From Anaerolineales bacterium (lineage in GTDB: Bacteria; Chloroflexota; Anaerolineae; Anaerolineales; DRMV01), in contig JALXBY010000085.1 of assembly GCA_026991215.1 (NCBI GenBank), forward strand, positions 1 to 7,361: a stretch of DNA of 7,361 nt, in the 5' to 3' direction. Both the position numbers and the translations under genes were made by a program. Positions 6,123-7,361 of this stretch are shown here, piece after piece; within the stretch, counting starts at the first letter, position 1, and every line of letters begins with the position of its first letter. A model generated the notes under the pieces. The model did not search any database. It was not told the DNA's origin and saw only the letters and a program-made list of their open reading frames with translations.

Positions 6123-6473
6123 TTGCTCGACCCCCGTACGCTGGAGTTCACCCGCCATCTGGTGCGGGCGTTGGAGAACAAGAAAGGGGAAGACATCCTG
6201 GTGCTGGACATCTCCCACCTGACCCCCATTGCCGAAAGTTTCGTGCTGTGTTCCGGGCCGACGGACCGGGTGCTGGAAACCCTGCGGGACGCGGCCCTGG
6301 ACGCGGCCGAAGAAGCCGGATGGCCCGCCCGCGTGGAGGGCGAACCCACCTCCGGCTGGGTGCTCATCGACTTCGGAGACGTCATTCTCCATCTCTTCAC
6401 CCCCGAAGTGCGCCGTTACTACGACCTGGAAGGCCTGTGGGCCAATGCCCGGGTGGTGGTCCGCATGCCGTGA
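6123..6473 (+). CDS. rsfS: Ribosome silencing factor, RsfS/YbeB/Iojap family
   Basis: Small cytoplasmic protein that in other bacteria binds L14 (uL14) on the large ribosomal subunit and blocks subunit joining when nutrients are scarce. It has 116 residues, a normal length. The single domain shows KGEDILVLD at 21-29, SFVLCSG at 39-45, VEGE at 71-74, the conserved WVLIDFGDVILHLF at 79-92, and RRYYDLEGLW at 97-106. It starts with TTG, fixed by the excellent ribosome binding site. In many genomes rsfS follows nadD; here it leads its own transcript, divergent from the STAND/TPR gene and 63 bp before talC. Confidence 0.94.
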   Translation: MLDPRTLEFTRHLVRALENKKGEDILVLDISHLTPIAESFVLCSGPTDRVLETLRDAALDAAEEAGWPARVEGEPTSGWVLIDFGDVILHLFTPEVRRYYDLEGLWANARVVVRMP

Positions 6474-6491
6474 TTGCCACCCGATACGACC

Positions 6492-6513
6492 CTCCGCCCC
6501 GCTTTGGGCGGAG
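6492..6513 (+). promoter_or_regulatory. Stem-loop between rsfS and talC
   Basis: An 8-bp perfect stem, CTCCGCCC with GGGCGGAG, and a 6-nt loop, in the 63-bp gap. A TTTT run starts 7 nt after the stem, too far and too short for a standard terminator. It sits just upstream of the talC ribosome binding site and may tune read-through, mRNA stability or translation. Confidence 0.5.
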
Positions 6514-6536
6514 CAGGAGGTTTTGGAGGTGAAGCC

Positions 6537-7196
6537 ATGAAACTCTTCGTCGATACTGCGGATTTGCAGGAAATCCGCACGCTGGCTTCCTGGGGGATTC
6601 TGGCCGGCGTGACCACGAACCCCACGTTGCTGGCCCGGGCCGGCGCGCGCGACGTGCGCCAGCACATCGTGGAAATCTGTGAAATCGTCCAGGGACCCGT
6701 GAGCATGGAGGTAGTGGCCACGGATACCGAGGGCATGGTGCGCGAGGCCCGGGAGTATGCCTCCTGGCATCCCAACGTGGTGGTCAAAATCCCCATCACC
6801 GAGGCTGGCCTGGCCGCCATCCGCATCCTGGCCCAGGAGGGCATCCGGGTGAACACCACGTTGATTTTCAACCCGGTGCAGGCCCTGTATGCTGCGCTGG
6901 CCGGCGCGACCTACGTCAGCCCCTTCCTGGGCCGGCTGGATGACATCGCCACCGAGGGCATGACCCTGGTGCGGGAAATCGTGACCATGTTCCGCAACGA
7001 CCCCGACATCCACACCCAGGTGCTGGCGGCCTCGCTGCGGCATCCCCGGCACATCGTGGAAGCGGCCAAGGCCGGTGCGGACATCGCCACCGCGCCGCCC
7101 GCGGTACTCAAAAAGGCCCTGCACCACCCCCTGACGGATATCGGCCTCGAACGCTTCCTGGCCGACTGGCGCCGCCTCCAGGAAGGCCAGGCATGA
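6537..7196 (+). CDS. tal: Transaldolase, TalC/Fsa-like small family
   Basis: Cytoplasmic class I aldolase-type enzyme of the non-oxidative pentose phosphate pathway, moving a three-carbon dihydroxyacetone unit between sugar phosphates. It has 219 residues, typical of the short TalC/Fsa subfamily. Asp6, the TTNP motif at 26-29 and the Schiff-base Lys84 (VVVKIP) are present, as is the C-terminal HPLTDIGLERFLADW block. Two positions separate transaldolases from fructose-6-phosphate aldolases: here Glu58 (Gln59 in E. coli FsaA) and Phe130 (Tyr131 in FsaA), both of the transaldolase kind. The ATG at 6537 has GGAGGTGA 7 nt upstream. The frame is open back to the rsfS stop, but that part is not needed. 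It is probably co-transcribed with rsfS. Confidence 0.95.
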   Translation: MKLFVDTADLQEIRTLASWGILAGVTTNPTLLARAGARDVRQHIVEICEIVQGPVSMEVVATDTEGMVREAREYASWHPNVVVKIPITEAGLAAIRILAQEGIRVNTTLIFNPVQALYAALAGATYVSPFLGRLDDIATEGMTLVREIVTMFRNDPDIHTQVLAASLRHPRHIVEAAKAGADIATAPPAVLKKALHHPLTDIGLERFLADWRRLQEGQA

Positions 7197-7246
7197 TGGT
7201 GTGGAACCCCCTCCCGCGCACCCACCTCCGGAGGCGCCCGGCATGA
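7193..7246 (+). CDS. Possible 17-codon coupling mini-ORF
   Basis: Begins with an ATG overlapping the talC stop (ATGA at 7193-7196) and ends with a TGA overlapping the next gene's ATG (ATGA at 7243-7246). An AGGAAGG sequence (7180-7186) sits 6 nt before it. The peptide would be MMVWNPLPRTHLRRRPA, which I do not recognise. An open frame of this size in GC-rich DNA is easily chance, so this is a low-confidence entry. Confidence 0.15.
   Translation: MMVWNPLPRTHLRRRPA
7225..7234 (+). promoter_or_regulatory. Ribosome binding site of the SAM hydrolase gene, within a palindrome
   Basis: CCTCCGGAGG is a perfect 10-bp palindrome whose right half, GGAGG (7230-7234), is the ribosome binding site, 8 nt before the ATG at 7243. 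It confirms that start. Confidence 0.6.
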
Positions 7247-7361
7247 CCGCCACCATCGCCCTGCTTACCGACTTCGGCCTGCAGGACCCCTTCGTGGGCA
7301 TCATGAAGGGCGTGATGGCCGCCCGCGCCCCTGAGGTCCGCTTCGTGGACCTTACCCACGA
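7243..7361 (+). CDS. SAM hydroxide adenosyltransferase (DUF62 family), 3' end missing
   Basis: Only the first 39 codons are in the window; the frame runs open off the end. The N-terminus reads IALLTDFGLQDPFVGIMKGV and then VRFVDLTH, the signature of the SAM hydrolase/chlorinase (SAM_HAT, formerly DUF62) family. The Asp in TDFG (residue 10) is the SAM-contacting residue in characterised members. These enzymes split S-adenosylmethionine to adenosine and methionine with hydroxide; the fluorinase and chlorinase are rarer relatives. A halogenase cannot be ruled out from this fragment, but the hydrolase is far commoner. It follows talC by 46 bp on the same strand, probably in the same transcript. 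Confidence 0.88.
   Translation, partial: MTATIALLTDFGLQDPFVGIMKGVMAARAPEVRFVDLTH

Noticed and set aside
5988..7304. A long minus-strand open frame across talC and rsfS, and similar antisense frames over gatB and folD
   Set aside because: Low-complexity His/Gly/Gln-rich translations opposite well-recognised genes, with no ribosome binding site or family signature.

Overview
The window looks like an ordinary chromosomal stretch of a GC-rich bacterium, with strong AGGAGGTG-type ribosome binding sites, sigma70-like promoters, and housekeeping genes on both strands. The FolD and GatB sequences, and a large P-loop/TPR protein rich in Trp and Arg, recall Chloroflexota (Anaerolineae or Thermoflexia-like) proteins. 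That placement comes from remembered family resemblance, not a search, and is only moderately secure. No tRNA, rRNA, CRISPR array, insertion sequence or phage gene was found.

Layout from left to right. (1) Positions 1-1264 hold the 3' part of gatB (+). A 13-bp GC-rich hairpin flanked by A and T runs follows, and probably terminates both gatB and the converging sod gene. (2) Positions 1355-1984 hold a Mn-type superoxide dismutase (-). It diverges from folD (+, 2138-3031) across a 153-bp region with two perfect TATAAT boxes and a 13-nt palindrome between them. (3) folD converges on a 931-residue protein (-, 3023-5818). The two genes overlap by 9 bp, and both stop codons lie in one 11-bp palindrome. 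The protein has an N-terminal STAND/AAA-like NTPase region whose Walker A motif lacks the usual lysine, followed by a long TPR solenoid. (4) A 304-bp divergent promoter region (5819-6122) separates it from rsfS (+), talC (+) and the first 39 codons of a SAM hydroxide adenosyltransferase (+, running off the end).

Functionally, gatB, folD and rsfS serve translation and one-carbon metabolism, talC the pentose phosphate pathway, and sod oxygen defence. rsfS, talC and the SAM hydrolase gene are probably one transcription unit from the promoter at 6038-6066, with gaps of 63 and 46 bp. The STAND/TPR gene is the only one of unknown role. I found no convincing new multi-gene system. The best candidates for a second look are the lysine-less STAND/TPR protein with its eight regularly spaced Trp residues, and the putative operator between sod and folD.
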